From contig CAJNDS010000002.1 in assembly GCA_905221605.1 (NCBI GenBank), positions 871,881 to 935,880 on the forward strand: 64,000 nt of DNA, written 5' to 3'. Origin of the DNA: Symbiodinium natans. Lineage: Eukaryota; Sar; Dinophyceae; Suessiales; Symbiodiniaceae. The notes below the pieces were generated by a model. The model was given only the letters and a program-made list of their open reading frames with translations, did not search any database and had not been told where the DNA came from. Shown here one piece after another: positions 53,910 to 63,368 of this stretch (position 1 is its first letter; each line of letters starts with the position of its first letter). The position numbers were made by a program, and so were the translations under genes.

Positions 53910-53976
53910 GATTCCCTATACTGTACTCTTAGGAGATCAGGATATTGAGTTTCCAACTTTTTGGCTTCTACTATAG

Positions 53977-54400
53977 AGGCCACGGATGGGACAGTCATTG
54001 AGGGTATCGCTTTTGGGGCTTAGGTATCCATTTCTCAATCAAAACCGTACTGCCAAATCATGGAGCACCCGGGGCGCTCTTAACCAGCCGATTTCAAGCC
54101 CAAGGCACTGCATCAGCAAGGTACTCAGCTCAAGTTATGAGGATAGAACTAACTCGTATCTGGGGATATCGCTTTTGGGTGCGGAGGCCCTATATGACCA
54201 ATGGAGTACTAATATTGGGGTGTTCCCCCATATGCTAGCAGTCCTTCATGGGGATTATAGTAACCCCTATGATAATCCCTTTTTCAGGACTGCTAGGGTT
54301 CGGCATCGCTTAGCAAATTCTGCAAAAGGCTACCTAGAGAGGCGCGGGAATTCAGCCAGTCGCTCAGATCAACTCAGAGTCCTGCACCGAAAGCCCAAAG
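53977..54400. other. Unassigned unique sequence beside the copia element
   Basis: Non-repetitive apart from a doubled GATATCGCTTTTGGG-like phrase (54.00 and 54.17 kb) and one inverted-repeat element (54213-54301). A 165-codon plus-strand ORF here lacks support and runs into homopolymers. Confidence 0.4.
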
Positions 54401-54782
54401 CTACCAATTGCTTAAGAACCCCCCCCCCCAAAAAAAAAAAAAAAAAGAGCATGAATAAATATACTATTCTTCCTTATAATTAAGGGTAATATAGGGATTA
54501 TGTTTTTGGTTTAAAAAAATTGGGGGGGGGGGGTTAAGGCAATAGTAGAAAACTCTACACCGAAAAACCCCTAAACCCTACACCCTAAACCCTAAAACCC
54601 CAAGCCCTAAGCCCTAAACCCTAAACCCTAAACCCTAACCCCTAAGCCCTAAACCCTAAACCCTAAACCGTTCCAGCCCCAGGGCCATCCCTGAGTTGGG
54701 GGGCTGCTATGGGCTCTCGTATGGGTACCTTCGCGACTCGCAATTCCTGCAGAAGATAGAGCCAGGACTGGATACCAGGTCT

Positions 54783-54900
54783 AGGGTTTAGGGGTTTAGG
54801 GGTTTAGGGGTTTAGGGGTTTAGGGGTTTAGGGGTTTAGGGGTTTAGGGGTTTAGGGGTTTAGGGGTTTAGGGGTTTTAGGGGTTTAGGGGTTTAGGTTT
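54783..54900. repeat. Eight-base variant array (TTTAGGGG)n
   Basis: About fourteen units of TTTAGGGG, homogeneous, ending in ordinary TTTAGGG. Confidence 0.85.
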
Positions 54901-55191
54901 TAGGGTTTAGGACTACAAAGTACCACCCACCCCCTAGCAGCTTCCTTTGATGTGCTGTTGCTTAGCCTGGTCTTCGCTTCTTCACGCTGCGTCCCACCGT
55001 GAGCAGCTAAGGATTTGCTTGTTTGGCGATCTCACCCTAAACCCTAAACCGTAAACCCTAAACCCTAAACCCTAAACCCTATATAAACCCTAAACCCTAA
55101 ACGCTAAGCCGCCCTCAGAGGACATTCGATACCAGGGCGCCTCAAGTATCGTTAACGCTTTTTTCTTGTGCTTTAAATTCTGTGATTTGTG

Positions 55192-55317
55192 CTAGCCCAG
55201 CAACCATCTACTGATGAGGGCACCCTTCTTTCGGGTTGGCGACTTTATCAGGGGACCTTGAAACCCCCCCCCTCCCCCCGCAAAAAAAAGGGGAAAGGGT
55301 ACCACTGGGCTACCAAG
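55192..55317. mobile_element. Inverted-repeat element, same family (diverged)
   Basis: CTAGCCCAGCAACC to CCACTGGGCTACCAAG with a C-rich expansion in the middle. Another diverged copy is at about 8839-8944. Confidence 0.7.
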
Positions 55318-55934
55318 CCAGACAAGGGTTCAGGGTCTAGGGGTTTGCAGTCTTCGCCTCGCGCAGAAAAATGCCTAGGTTTAGGGCTAAGGGTTTGGGA
55401 TTAGGGTTTCGAAACCCTAAACCCTAAACCCTAAACCCTAAACCCTAAACCCTAAACCCTAAACCCTAACCCTAAACCCTAAACCCTCCAAAGATGGATG
55501 GAGCTGTCGAAGACATGCTGTTCTGTGTTGCCTGAAAGTCCGGGCACGAACCCTGCACCCCGAAATGAGGACAAAACCCTGGCAAATCACAACCCCTAAA
55601 CCCTAAACCCTAAGCCCTAAACCCTAAACCCTAAACCCTAGAACCCTAGACCGACACCATAAACCGAAACCCTAATCCCTCCAAAAGCGAACCTAGAACC
55701 TCTCAGGCCTCACCCCACGTCTGAGATTCACAGCTACCAGCCCTGAACCCCAAATGCCCGAAACCTTAGACCCTGAACCCCGAACCCGAAGCCCTGAACC
55801 CTAGACCCTAAGCTCTCAACCCTAAACCGTATACACCCTAAACCCTAAACCCTAAACCCTAAACCCTAAACCCCAAACCCTAAACCCTAAACCCTAAACC
55901 CTAAACCCTGAACCCTAAACCCTGCCGGGGGGGC

Positions 55935-55995
55935 CCATCAGAGCGAGCCCTTTCAGATACTCGCAGCCCAGGGCGCCACAGCCGACAAGAAAGAC
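55935..55995 (-). CDS. UBA1: E1 exon: second adenylation domain nucleotide-binding loop
   Basis: Reads VFLVGCGALGCEYLKGLALM plus one base. G-x-G-A-L-G-C-E is the ATP-binding loop of the active E1 adenylation domain. It may start slightly upstream (about 56007) with SSGSE. It is preceded by TTCTGAG and followed by a GC donor. The intron that follows is 11.2 kb (44732-55934) and contains telomere-like arrays at 55.41-55.92 kb, MITE-like elements at 55.19 and 54.2-54.5 kb, and the whole copia element; the next exon completes the broken glycine codon. Confidence 0.85.
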
Positions 55996-56214
55996 CTCAG
56001 AACCAGAGCTGCTTTAGGGTCTAGGGTTTACGGTTAACAGAGCTGCTCTAGGGTATAGGGTTAGGGTCTAGGGTTTAGGGTTTAGGGTTTACGGTCTAAG
56101 GTTTAGGGCTTAGGATAGGTAAGAGAGGTGTGAATGATAATAGGCAAGAAAGGCCTGGGGCTTAGGGTTTAGGGTTGGGGCTTTGGTAGGTTGGGCCTAC
56201 AAGTTAGTGCTGTC

Positions 56215-56261
56215 CTCACGCGGAAATTGGGTTCGCTGGCACGACTCTTGAAGTCCAGAAC
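56215..56261 (-). CDS. UBA1: E1 probable exon before the GCGALGCE motif
   Basis: Reads VLDFKSRASEPNFRV and ends in phase 2 at a GA donor (GTGAG/GACAGC). The next exon can start one base after AG at about 56007, giving SSGSE before VFLVG; the joined peptide has the spacing expected upstream of the E1 nucleotide-binding loop. Sequence similarity here is weak, so this rests mainly on position and phase. The gap to the next exon holds TTTAGGG-like arrays at 56.04-56.11 kb. Confidence 0.45.
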
Positions 56262-56311
56262 CTTAGGGAACCTTACGGAGCCTTAGCGAGTAGTGGGGAG
56301 TGTTAGGGAAC

Positions 56312-56328
56312 CTTGGGTACATACCGCC
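56312..56328 (-). CDS. UBA1: E1 possible upstream micro-exon (RYVPK)
   Basis: Seventeen bases between AG (TTCAAG) and a GT donor read as two bases plus RYVPK. Joined in phase 0 to the next island this gives RYVPKVLDFKS, which resembles the E1 segment RYDGQ-V-FGS just before the second nucleotide-binding loop. Donor and acceptor share AAGGTTC. It is short, so chance agreement is possible. Upstream (right) I see no further E1 exon up to 64 kb. Confidence 0.3.
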
Positions 56329-56559
56329 CTTGAACCCCCTCCCTTCACCCAATAATACCAGGCTTTTCCAGAACCCAAAGCTCGCTTTGGTTTAACAGTA
56401 TAGGTTTAGGGTTTAGGGTTTAGGGTTTAGGGTCTAGGGTCTAGGGTTTAGGGTTTAGGGTTTAAGGTTTAGGGTTTAGGGTTTAGGGGTAGGGTTTAGA
56501 GTTTAGAGTTTTTGGGTTTAGGGTTTAGGCTGCCGCCGCTCATTGCTGTTTCAGGGTAC

Positions 56560-56870
56560 GTCAGGCGTTGGGGGGGGGAAATAATTACATCCATTCATAT
56601 GGCGACCCTGCCCAAAACATCGGTATTTATAGCGTTTTTTTGTGACGTTTATGGAACAAGACACGCATGCCCTTTGGCGAAGAGGCCCAAAACACTGGCG
56701 TTTACAGCATGTCCCTTCTCTTTACAACATCTTCTGTGGAACAAGACATGCGGTCACAAGCGTCCATGCCTTTGGCGAAGATGCCACAACACTGGTGTAT
56801 GCAAGCATTTATTGCCTCTCCGTATTTGTACAACATAAGCACAAGAACGCTGTGCGCAGTGTCAGCAGTG
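56560..56870. repeat. Imperfect direct repeat around GGAACAAGACACGCATG
   Basis: Two copies of about 100 bp with AACAAGACA-GC, CCTTTGGCGAAGA and ACACTGG. The rest of 56.4-57.9 kb has palindromes and a doubled GCGGGATGGGTTGGGGGGAG (57.41 and 57.51 kb), with no supported gene. Confidence 0.6.
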
Positions 56871-58031
56871 TTCTCCTAAGTTGTCATCAAGCAGCGCTTG
56901 GATGATTGTGCGCGTAAGCGCGCTTGGCGCGCTTGTTTGGGGTGAGCATTTTGTAAGGTACTAGAGGAGACACTGGTGCGTTTTTCCAAGTCCCTGAAAC
57001 GCACGGCTTGCACGGAAACCTCCAACTTGTAAGTTGCTAAAATCATGCATGGGAATGTCTGGTCTGTGGTGCGTTTGGGGTGGTGGCAAAAACGCACTGA
57101 GCTCTTTTTCTCGGCGATTCGCACCGTGTACCCCAATCCAGCTGGTCCAGGCCAAGTCCTGGTGGAGTTTTGATATGCATTGCTGGTTGTTTGGGGCACC
57201 CCCAACATGCGTTTCAGAGGGTTTTTAAAACGCACAGCTGAGGTTTGGGGATTTCAGGTTTTGGGTTGAATGCCTTCGCGCAGCTTTGGTTTTTGGTTTG
57301 GGGGCTTAGGGCGGCGACTATAGAGTTGCTTAATTAGAGACAGGGCTTCCAAAAAAATATGTGACCTGAGTCCCCAGAACCCCCCCAAACAAAATGGGTA
57401 CCTGGCCGGGGAGGCGGGATGGGTTGGGGGGAGGCCCCAAACACAGCTGCGCACACGACACAACGACAGAAGGGTAAAAAAACAACGAACTGGGTCCGGC
57501 CAGGTGGGGGCGGGATGGGTTGGGGGGAGACCCCACACAGCAACCCCACGCAACCCTGGCAAGGTGTAGGGGTTAAGTTTGCTACGTTTTGGGACACCCC
57601 AGAAACGCACACCCAGCAAGAATTGGCTAGGGGTTGTAGGGGTACGAAGCTATGCGTTTTGCAGGGCTTTAAAAACGCACAGCTGAGGTTCTGGGGATTT
57701 CGGGTCTAGGGTGAGGACTAGTGGACAGCTTGCACAATCTTCTTGCTGCGGAGCGCGGAAAGGTCTAAGCAGCAATGCGGACATTGCTGCGCACAGCACG
57801 GCTTCGGCCTGCTGTTTGGGGCTCCTAAACCCTACGCCTGTAGCCCTAGCTGAACCCTGCCCGAAAAGTGCCCACTATACACAGGCATGTAAACGCGTTG
57901 CGCGCATGCCTCTCACAAGCCTACGAGGTCCGCGCTTCTGGTCTCAGGAGCTTAAGGGGTTTAGGAGGAGTTTAGGTATATTCCCCGAGTTGACCGTCTC
58001 GGGCGCGTCTGTCGTGGCTGAACAGAAAAGG

Positions 58032-58535
58032 CTAGTTCAAAGTTCGGATTTTCGCAGGCTTACGCCTGCCCTCAGGCTTTGCTGGCTTGGAAGACGACGA
58101 CGGAACCTCAGGGGCCTTCTTGTCAGCCCGACGTTTTTTGGTCTCAGGCTTCACAGACGTGCAAGACGATGGCACCTCAGGGGCCTCAGCAACGCGCACA
58201 GCTTCCTCAACCGCACGCTTCTTGCTCTTCGGCCGCGCTGCCACATCACCAGGGCGTACGGCATTCAGGCGCTCAGGAAGTTTGAAGTCCTCCAGCATAA
58301 CCGTGCCACGCCTTGCGTGGGTTGCGCACATGGCAGCTTTCACCATGGTCTCTACGCCCAGAGCCGTGGTAGCCTCCATCAAGGTGTCAATGGCCTCGTT
58401 GCTGAACCTGGTCTGCCGATGGGGGGCCAGCTCGGTAACCATCTCCTTGGCAAGCCTGACGAAAGGGATCCTGCGGAACAAGGGGGCTCGCCAGTTTCGC
58501 TGGCACCAAGCGATTTCGGCAGCCGCACTTCGAGC
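58032..58535 (-). CDS. Divergent histone H3-fold protein with basic C-terminal tail
   Basis: After AAACAG/G: ARSAAAEIAWCQRNW, then RRIPFVRLAKEM, RFSNEAIDTLMEATTALGVE and HARRGTVMLEDFKLPERL. This follows H3: the alpha-N helix (ALREIRRYQ), IRKLPFQRLVREI, RFQ-A---LQEA, and HAKRVTIMPKDIQLARRI. The fold is followed by a tail of about 70 residues rich in K, R, P, E and S with two KAPEVPSS-like repeats, which ordinary H3 lacks. Probably chromatin-associated; a CENP-A-like or dinoflagellate-specific variant is possible. The downstream island at 57.72-57.83 kb is open in the same direction but unassigned. Confidence 0.7.
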   Translation of the reverse strand, partial: ARSAAAEIAWCQRNWRAPLFRRIPFVRLAKEMVTELAPHRQTRFSNEAIDTLMEATTALGVETMVKAAMCATHARRGTVMLEDFKLPERLNAVRPGDVAARPKSKKRAVEEAVRVAEAPEVPSSCTSVKPETKKRRADKKAPEVPSSSSKPAKPEGRRKPAKIRTLN

Positions 58536-58631
58536 CTGTTTAGGGTCTAGGGTTTCGGGTTTAGAGTTTCGGGTTTCGGCTTTAGGGTGTAGGGTTTACC
58601 CGACAAAACAGAGCCCAAGCTCACCCGAAAC

Positions 58632-58901
58632 CGTGGCCTGTCCACCAAACGCGCCCGTGGTCTTCACCTCCGCAACCTGGTTCTTCTTGGGGCGTCCACC
58701 CTTGCCACCGTTGCCCGTGTACTTCTCGAGGTTGGAGCGGTCCGGGAGAGGCTTGGGCTCGCCGAGAAAGCCGGTCACAATCACGCGTATCATGACCTGG
58801 CGCAGGGCAAGCGGGAGCCACATGGCAGGGATCAGGTTGATGAGGTCGCGAAAGGAGCCCTCGTCCTCCTCCTCCTCCTCGTCCTGCTTTGCTCTCGGCA
58901 T
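58632..58901 (-). CDS. Possible first exon of the histone-fold gene (acidic start, GGKGGRPKK)
   Basis: ATG at 58899-58901 reads MPRAKQDEEEEEDEGSFRDL, a hydrophobic stretch, then GNGGKGGRPKKNQ, which resembles a histone H3 tail or AT-hook. Ends GGQAT at a GT donor (GTTTCGG) in phase 0, matching the next exon across a 96-bp intron that contains TTTAGGG-like units. The middle part has no histone counterpart, so it may belong to another gene. Confidence 0.45.
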
Positions 58902-58909
58902 TGCAGCGG

Positions 58910-61070
58910 GCACCGACTCCAAGTCTAGCTTGCTGCTGGCCGAACTGCGGTTGCAAACTTCTCAACCGACTTCAGGTTTATGGTTTCCTGCCCAGTGCGT
59001 TTTCAAGCCCCTGAAAAACGCACAGCGCCGTCATTCGTACACCTGTAAAACAAGAGCCAGCCTTCCCCCCTTTCCCCTCCCTCTCCAGCCCCCCGGATGC
59101 GCAAGAATCCGTCCTGTAAGTCCTCGCTCCGAGCCCAGACCAATCTGCAGGCATGGGCCTGGCCAGGCACATCCCAAACCCTCAGCCATAAACCCTAAGC
59201 CCCCTAAACCCTAAATAAACCCTAAACCCTAAACCCTAAACCATAAACCCTAAACCCTAAACCCTAAAACTCAAATTTAGGAGCCAAAAAACGGGCCGTC
59301 TTGCGGCCCCAAAAATGGGGCCGCGAAATGGACCCAGCTCCCGCAATACAATTTGGAACTAGATTGGGGGGGTGAAACTGCGATGCAGTTTAAGAGGCCT
59401 CATGCGAGCATCATGTTTGCAAAATGGGGGGAGCTGCGCCCCCCCCCAACCCCCGCTTGTTCAAGCCCGACAAACTGTGGAAGCCTATGAATCATGTCCA
59501 AAACAAAACAGAACATGGGGTTCTCGCTTTTTCTGCCGAGCTTGCCCTAAACCCTAAACCTAAAACCCTAAACCCTAAACCCTAAACCCTAAACCCTAAA
59601 CCCTAAACCCTAAACCCTAAACCCTAAACCCAAACCCCCAATCAGTCCCTACGGGGTCCGAGGTGCCTAACCCTTCCCCTGCGCCTCCGGTCCCACGGTG
59701 CTCGGTGGCCGTTCGACCTCGCGCCCGGGGGAGGGGGGGGCGAAGGGGGTTTCGAAAGCCTGAACTTACCCCCACTTGGAAGCCCTTTGGACTTAGTAAG
59801 TAAGTTCGGGTTTATAGGGGAGTACAGTGGGCTTACTATAATGGGCTTACTCAGTCCTAAGAGCTTCCAAGTGTCTCTAAACCCCTAAATCTAACCCCCA
59901 AACCCTTGTCGGCTTGCAGCTGCTTTGTCGCGGACCCGCCAAGCCCTAAGCCCCAAACCGGAAACCCTAAACCCGGGTGTTTGGTTCAGGGGTTTTGAAG
60001 GCCCAACCCCCCCCCCCCAGCGACACCAGTGCGTTTTGCAGCCCTGCAAAAACGCACAGCCGCAATCTGTGCCCAAGAGGCGGGGGTCTAGGGGTTTAGG
60101 GACTACAGTAGAGGACGAAGCCGTAAACCCTAAACACTTAAGAAAGTCTAGGGGATAGGGCCTACAGCCGAGACAGGGCGGTAAACTCTAACCCTAGCAC
60201 GGCGTATGGTTTAGGGTGCAGGGTTTTTGGTTTCGGGTTAAGAGGCCCAAGCCCCTGAATGAGAGGAGTGCGTTTTGCAGGCCTGCAAAAACGCACAGCC
60301 TTTCAATGTGTGCCAAAGGGGGGTCTAGGGTTAGGGAGTACAGTAGAGGACCCGAAGCCCTAAACCCTAAAATCAGGGGGGTCTAGGGTATAGGTCTAGG
60401 GTATAGGGCCTCAAAAGATACAGGGCGGGCCACGTACAAGTCCTCCTACACCCTGAGCACGGCCTGCGAACGCGAATCTCGCTGCCGGCAAGGTAGGCAT
60501 AGCGGGATAGCACAAGTCCAAGTCGTAGAAGGGCCTGGAAGGCTGTGGTTTAGGGTGTAGGGTTTATTTGGTTTCGGGTTTGAAGGCCCAAGCCCCCCCC
60601 AGTGACGCGAGTGCGTTTTGCGGCCCTAGGACTGCAGTGGAGGACCCGAAGTCCTAAACCCTAAATATATGAGGGGGTCTAGGGTATAGGTCTAGGGTAT
60701 AGGGCCTACGGCAGAGACAGGGCGGGCCACCTACAAGTCCTCCTACACCCTGAGCACGGCCTGCGAACGCGAATCTTACAGTGGAGGACCCGAAGCCCGA
60801 AACCCTAAACACCAGAAGTTCTAGGGTATAGGTCTGGGGAAAAGGCCTACGCCACAGACAGGGCGGGCCACCCACAAGTCCTCCTACACCCCACGGCCTG
60901 CGAATGCGAATCTCGCTGCCGCAGGATAGCATAAGTCGAAGAAGGGCCTGGAAGGCTGTGGGTTAGGGTGTAGGGTTTTTGGTTTCGGGTTTGAAGGCCC
61001 AAGCCCAACCCCCCCCCCAGAGACGCGAGTGCGTTTTGCAGCCCTGCAAAAACGCACAATCTGTGCCTAA
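58910..61070. other. No supported gene; repeats only
   Basis: Between the histone-fold gene and the ORF at 61.1 kb I see telomere-like arrays (59.2 and 59.55-59.63 kb), palindromes and degenerate tandem units. The islands at 59.28-59.53 and 59.64-59.76 kb are GC-rich but give no convincing frame. Confidence 0.5.
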
Positions 61071-61085
61071 GGGAGTCTAGGGGTT
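60225..61085. repeat. Tandem repeat region, three to four degenerate units
   Basis: Recurring blocks: palindrome, GACCCGAAGCCCTAAACCC, TCTAGGGTATAGGTCTAGGG, CAGGGCGGGCCAC-TACAAGT and CACGGCCTGCGAACGCGAAT. Units have been partly deleted. No gene seen. Confidence 0.7.
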
Positions 61086-61496
61086 AGGGAGTACAGCAGC
61101 GGACCCCAATTCCTGTATTCTTTTTTGTCGAGCCCAGGCCTGCCGTCCGTAGCGCAGCAGCCCAACTGGGTCCAAGTAGTTCCTGAAGGAGTTGTCACGC
61201 GTGTCGGCGTCCTGCCGAGATGAAGTGGGTGCGAACATGGGCCCATGGGTGAGCCGTACCCCGCCTCGGATTCCCAACGGAAAGACTTGCGCTGCAAGGT
61301 CGGTGCCACTTGGGCTCTCGAGGCGAATTTCAGAGATGAACCAGACCCTCGATTGTCGCCGTATGGCCCGCAACAGACGGACCAAGGAACGGAAGAGCCA
61401 GAGAGCAAACCTGCGCGTAGTTGTTCCGCCACCGAACCGGCACAATGCCAACTGGAAACTTTGCCCGGCGCACTCAACGTCGATGACGAGCTCCAT
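61077..61496 (-). CDS. Hypothetical protein or exon, unrecognised
   Basis: Open from MELVIDVECAGQSFQLALCR to the stop, about 139 aa, with non-repetitive composition and the patterns RFALWLFRSLVRLLRAIRRQ and SRVWFISEIRLESP. A start at 61577 would add 27 residues. Splice sites and family are unknown; one side is bordered by a palindrome and telomere-like repeats. Confidence 0.4.
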   Translation of the reverse strand: MELVIDVECAGQSFQLALCRFGGGTTTRRFALWLFRSLVRLLRAIRRQSRVWFISEIRLESPSGTDLAAQVFPLGIRGGVRLTHGPMFAPTSSRQDADTRDNSFRNYLDPVGLLRYGRQAWARQKRIQELGSAAVLPNP

Positions 61497-61574
61497 GCTA
61501 GGAGCGCGGCATGTGAAAGTAAGGAGAAACAATACATAAATGTATAGCTTGGGATGTCTCAGCGCATGCAAGTC

Positions 61575-62362
61575 CATCTAGTTGCGACAGCTGTGCGTTT
61601 TCCAGGCCCTCAAAAACGCACAGAGCCCTGATTCGTAAGGTTTCGGGCTTAGGGTTTAGGGTTGTGGAGAATGACCCAGGGTTTCCAGTGAAGGATTGAA
61701 GTTTCAAGGCACTGTAAACCCTAAACCCTAAACCCTAAACCCTAAACCCTAAACCCTAAACCCTAAACCCTAAACCCTAAACCCAATCGCCGGGCCAGTC
61801 TGGGGCTCCTGCTTGTGAGAGCTGTGCGTTTTCCAGGCCCTCAAAAACGCACAGAGCCCTGATTCGTAAGGTTTCGGGCTTAGGGTTTAGGGTTGTGGAG
61901 AATGACCCAGGGTTTCCAGTGAAGGATTGAAGTTTCAAGGCACTGTAAACCCTAAACCCTAAACCCTAAACCCTAAACCCTAAACCCTAAACCCTAAACC
62001 CTAAACCCTAAACCCTAAACCCTAAACCCTAAACCCTAAACCCTAAACCCAATCGCCGGGCCAGTCTGGGGCTCCTGCTTGTGAGAGCTGTGCGTTTTCC
62101 AGGCCCTCAAAAACGCACAGAGCCCTGATTCGTAAGGTTTCGGGCTTAGGGTTTAGGGTTGTGGAGAATGACCCAGGGTTTCCAGTGAAGGATTGAAGTT
62201 TGAAGGCGCTGTAAACCCTTAACCCTAAACCCTAGACCCAATCGCTGGGCCAGTTTGGGGCTCCTGCTTGTGAGAGCTGTGCGTTTTCCAGGCCCTCAAA
62301 AACGCACACAGCCCTGATTCGTAAGGTTTCGGGCTTAGGGTTTAGGGTTGTTGAGAATGACC
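61575..62362. repeat. Tandem repeat, four units of about 190-265 bp with inner CCCTAAA arrays
   Basis: Each unit: palindrome, CAGAGCCCTGATTCGTAAGG, TTTAGGG units, GTGGAGAATGACCCAGGG, a CCCTAAA array, then AATCGCCGGGCCAGTCTGGG. Inner arrays have roughly 9, 15 and 2 units; the fourth unit is cut short at 62.36 kb. Confidence 0.85.
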
Positions 62363-62713
62363 CTTGCTAGGCAAGCTTAGAGATCCCCAACCGAAAGGTT
62401 TAGGCTTGCTAGGCATGTCTGGGGCGCATGGGCAACTTCTTTTGGCGGCAACCTCTGCACCAAAGCCGGCCGCGGCCCTGTGCGTTTTGAGCCATACCAT
62501 AAACGCATGGCAACCCCTCTGTTGCAATGAGGACATTGGCCAAAAGCCCCTGTGCGTTTGCAGCAATACTGAGCGATGGGTACAAGAGAACGTTCGCAGG
62601 GAAGGAGTATAGCATTCTGGAAACGCACCAAATCTGCTGGCCCCTTTAAGGCCGCTGAAAAGTCGGCAAGTCGAGCCCCAGGTGAAAAGCAAGAAAGAAC
62701 TCCAACAAGTAAG

Positions 62714-62880
62714 CTAGCAAGGCCCGAGAAGCAAGTCTGCAGCTGCATTAGCCACACCCTCCACATCCGGCATCTCCAGCACATTCAATGCAGGCACATC
62801 TGGGTTTTCCTCTCCATCTGAGTCGCTGGACTCTTCATCCGCAGTGGTTTCTGAGGAACTGCTGGACGCGGAATCTGAAC
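62714..62880 (-). CDS. Hypothetical gene, exon 3 (acidic serine-rich C-terminus)
   Basis: Phase-1 join gives DAGSDSASSSSETTADEESS, then DGEENPDVPALNVLEMPDVE and stop at 62714-62716. The 85-bp intron (62881-62965) holds CCCTAAA-like units and is flanked by the 9-base direct repeat GATGCAGGT. Together the three exons encode about 301 aa. Confidence 0.52.
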
Positions 62881-62965
62881 CTGCATCAACATAACTCTAA
62901 ACCCTACACCCTAACCGTATAAACCCTAAACCCCATACCCGGGGCGTAGACCTGTAAGCCCGCAC

Positions 62966-63237
62966 CTGCATCTACATCGTGGTCCCCGCACTCGGCGCCA
63001 CCGTCCGCTTCGAGGTTTCTGGCCGGAGCATCCGGGACGTCGGGATCGGGCTCAGGAGGAAGGCCCGCAACACCATCCACATCTTCGACCTTGAGGTCGG
63101 CAGTGACACGGAGCTTGGGCGGGATCCAGGACCGGCGGCGCCTCTTGGCAGGCGGCGGCCGATGTGGCGGCAAGTCGCCTGTGTGCGGGCGCACATGTGC
63201 ACCCAGATTGGCCACGGTGCTGAGCATGCGACGAGAC
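62966..63237 (-). CDS. Hypothetical gene, exon 2 (KRRRRS basic cluster)
   Basis: Continues in phase 2: RSRRMLSTVANLGAHVRPHT, then PPAKRRRRSWIPPKLRV (a likely nuclear-localisation cluster), then an acidic run. The upstream intron (63238-63368) contains one copy of the GTGCGTTTT palindrome. GT donor after GATGCAG. Confidence 0.5.
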
Positions 63238-63368
63238 CTGAATGGCCACACAGGTGCGATTTCTCGTCAAAGCCAAAAACCCTAAACCTGAGACAAACCC
63301 ATCACGTGTGCGTTTTGCGACGGGGCGGAAACGCACAAGACAGCTCAGTGCCCCACAGCATGCTCAGC

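Larger units (their letters stand above)
407..56328 (-). other. UBA1: Ubiquitin-activating enzyme E1 gene, second half, split into about 34 small exons over 56 kb
   Basis: E1 activates ubiquitin with ATP in the cytosol or nucleus and passes it as a thioester to E2 enzymes. Translated minus-strand islands follow E1 motif order from the second ThiF/adenylation domain (GCGALGCE, TDMDRIE, SNLSRQFLFR) through the catalytic-cysteine domain (CTLRSFP) and the return to the adenylation fold (FEKDDDTNFHIDF, NLRASNYDI, AGRIIPALA, ATTTAM) to the ubiquitin-fold domain (FTSWDKVEVDGE) and the stop. The exons listed separately sum to about 540 residues, close to the 580 or so expected for this part of a 1050-residue E1. 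Exon phases agree across nearly every intron. Donors are mostly GC, then GT and GA; acceptors are AG, usually followed by G. Introns contain telomere-like arrays, MITE-like elements, a copia element and three whole genes. The N-terminal half (first adenylation domain) was not found. A processed or rearranged pseudogene is unlikely because the frame is open in every exon, but expression is unproven. Confidence 0.85.
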
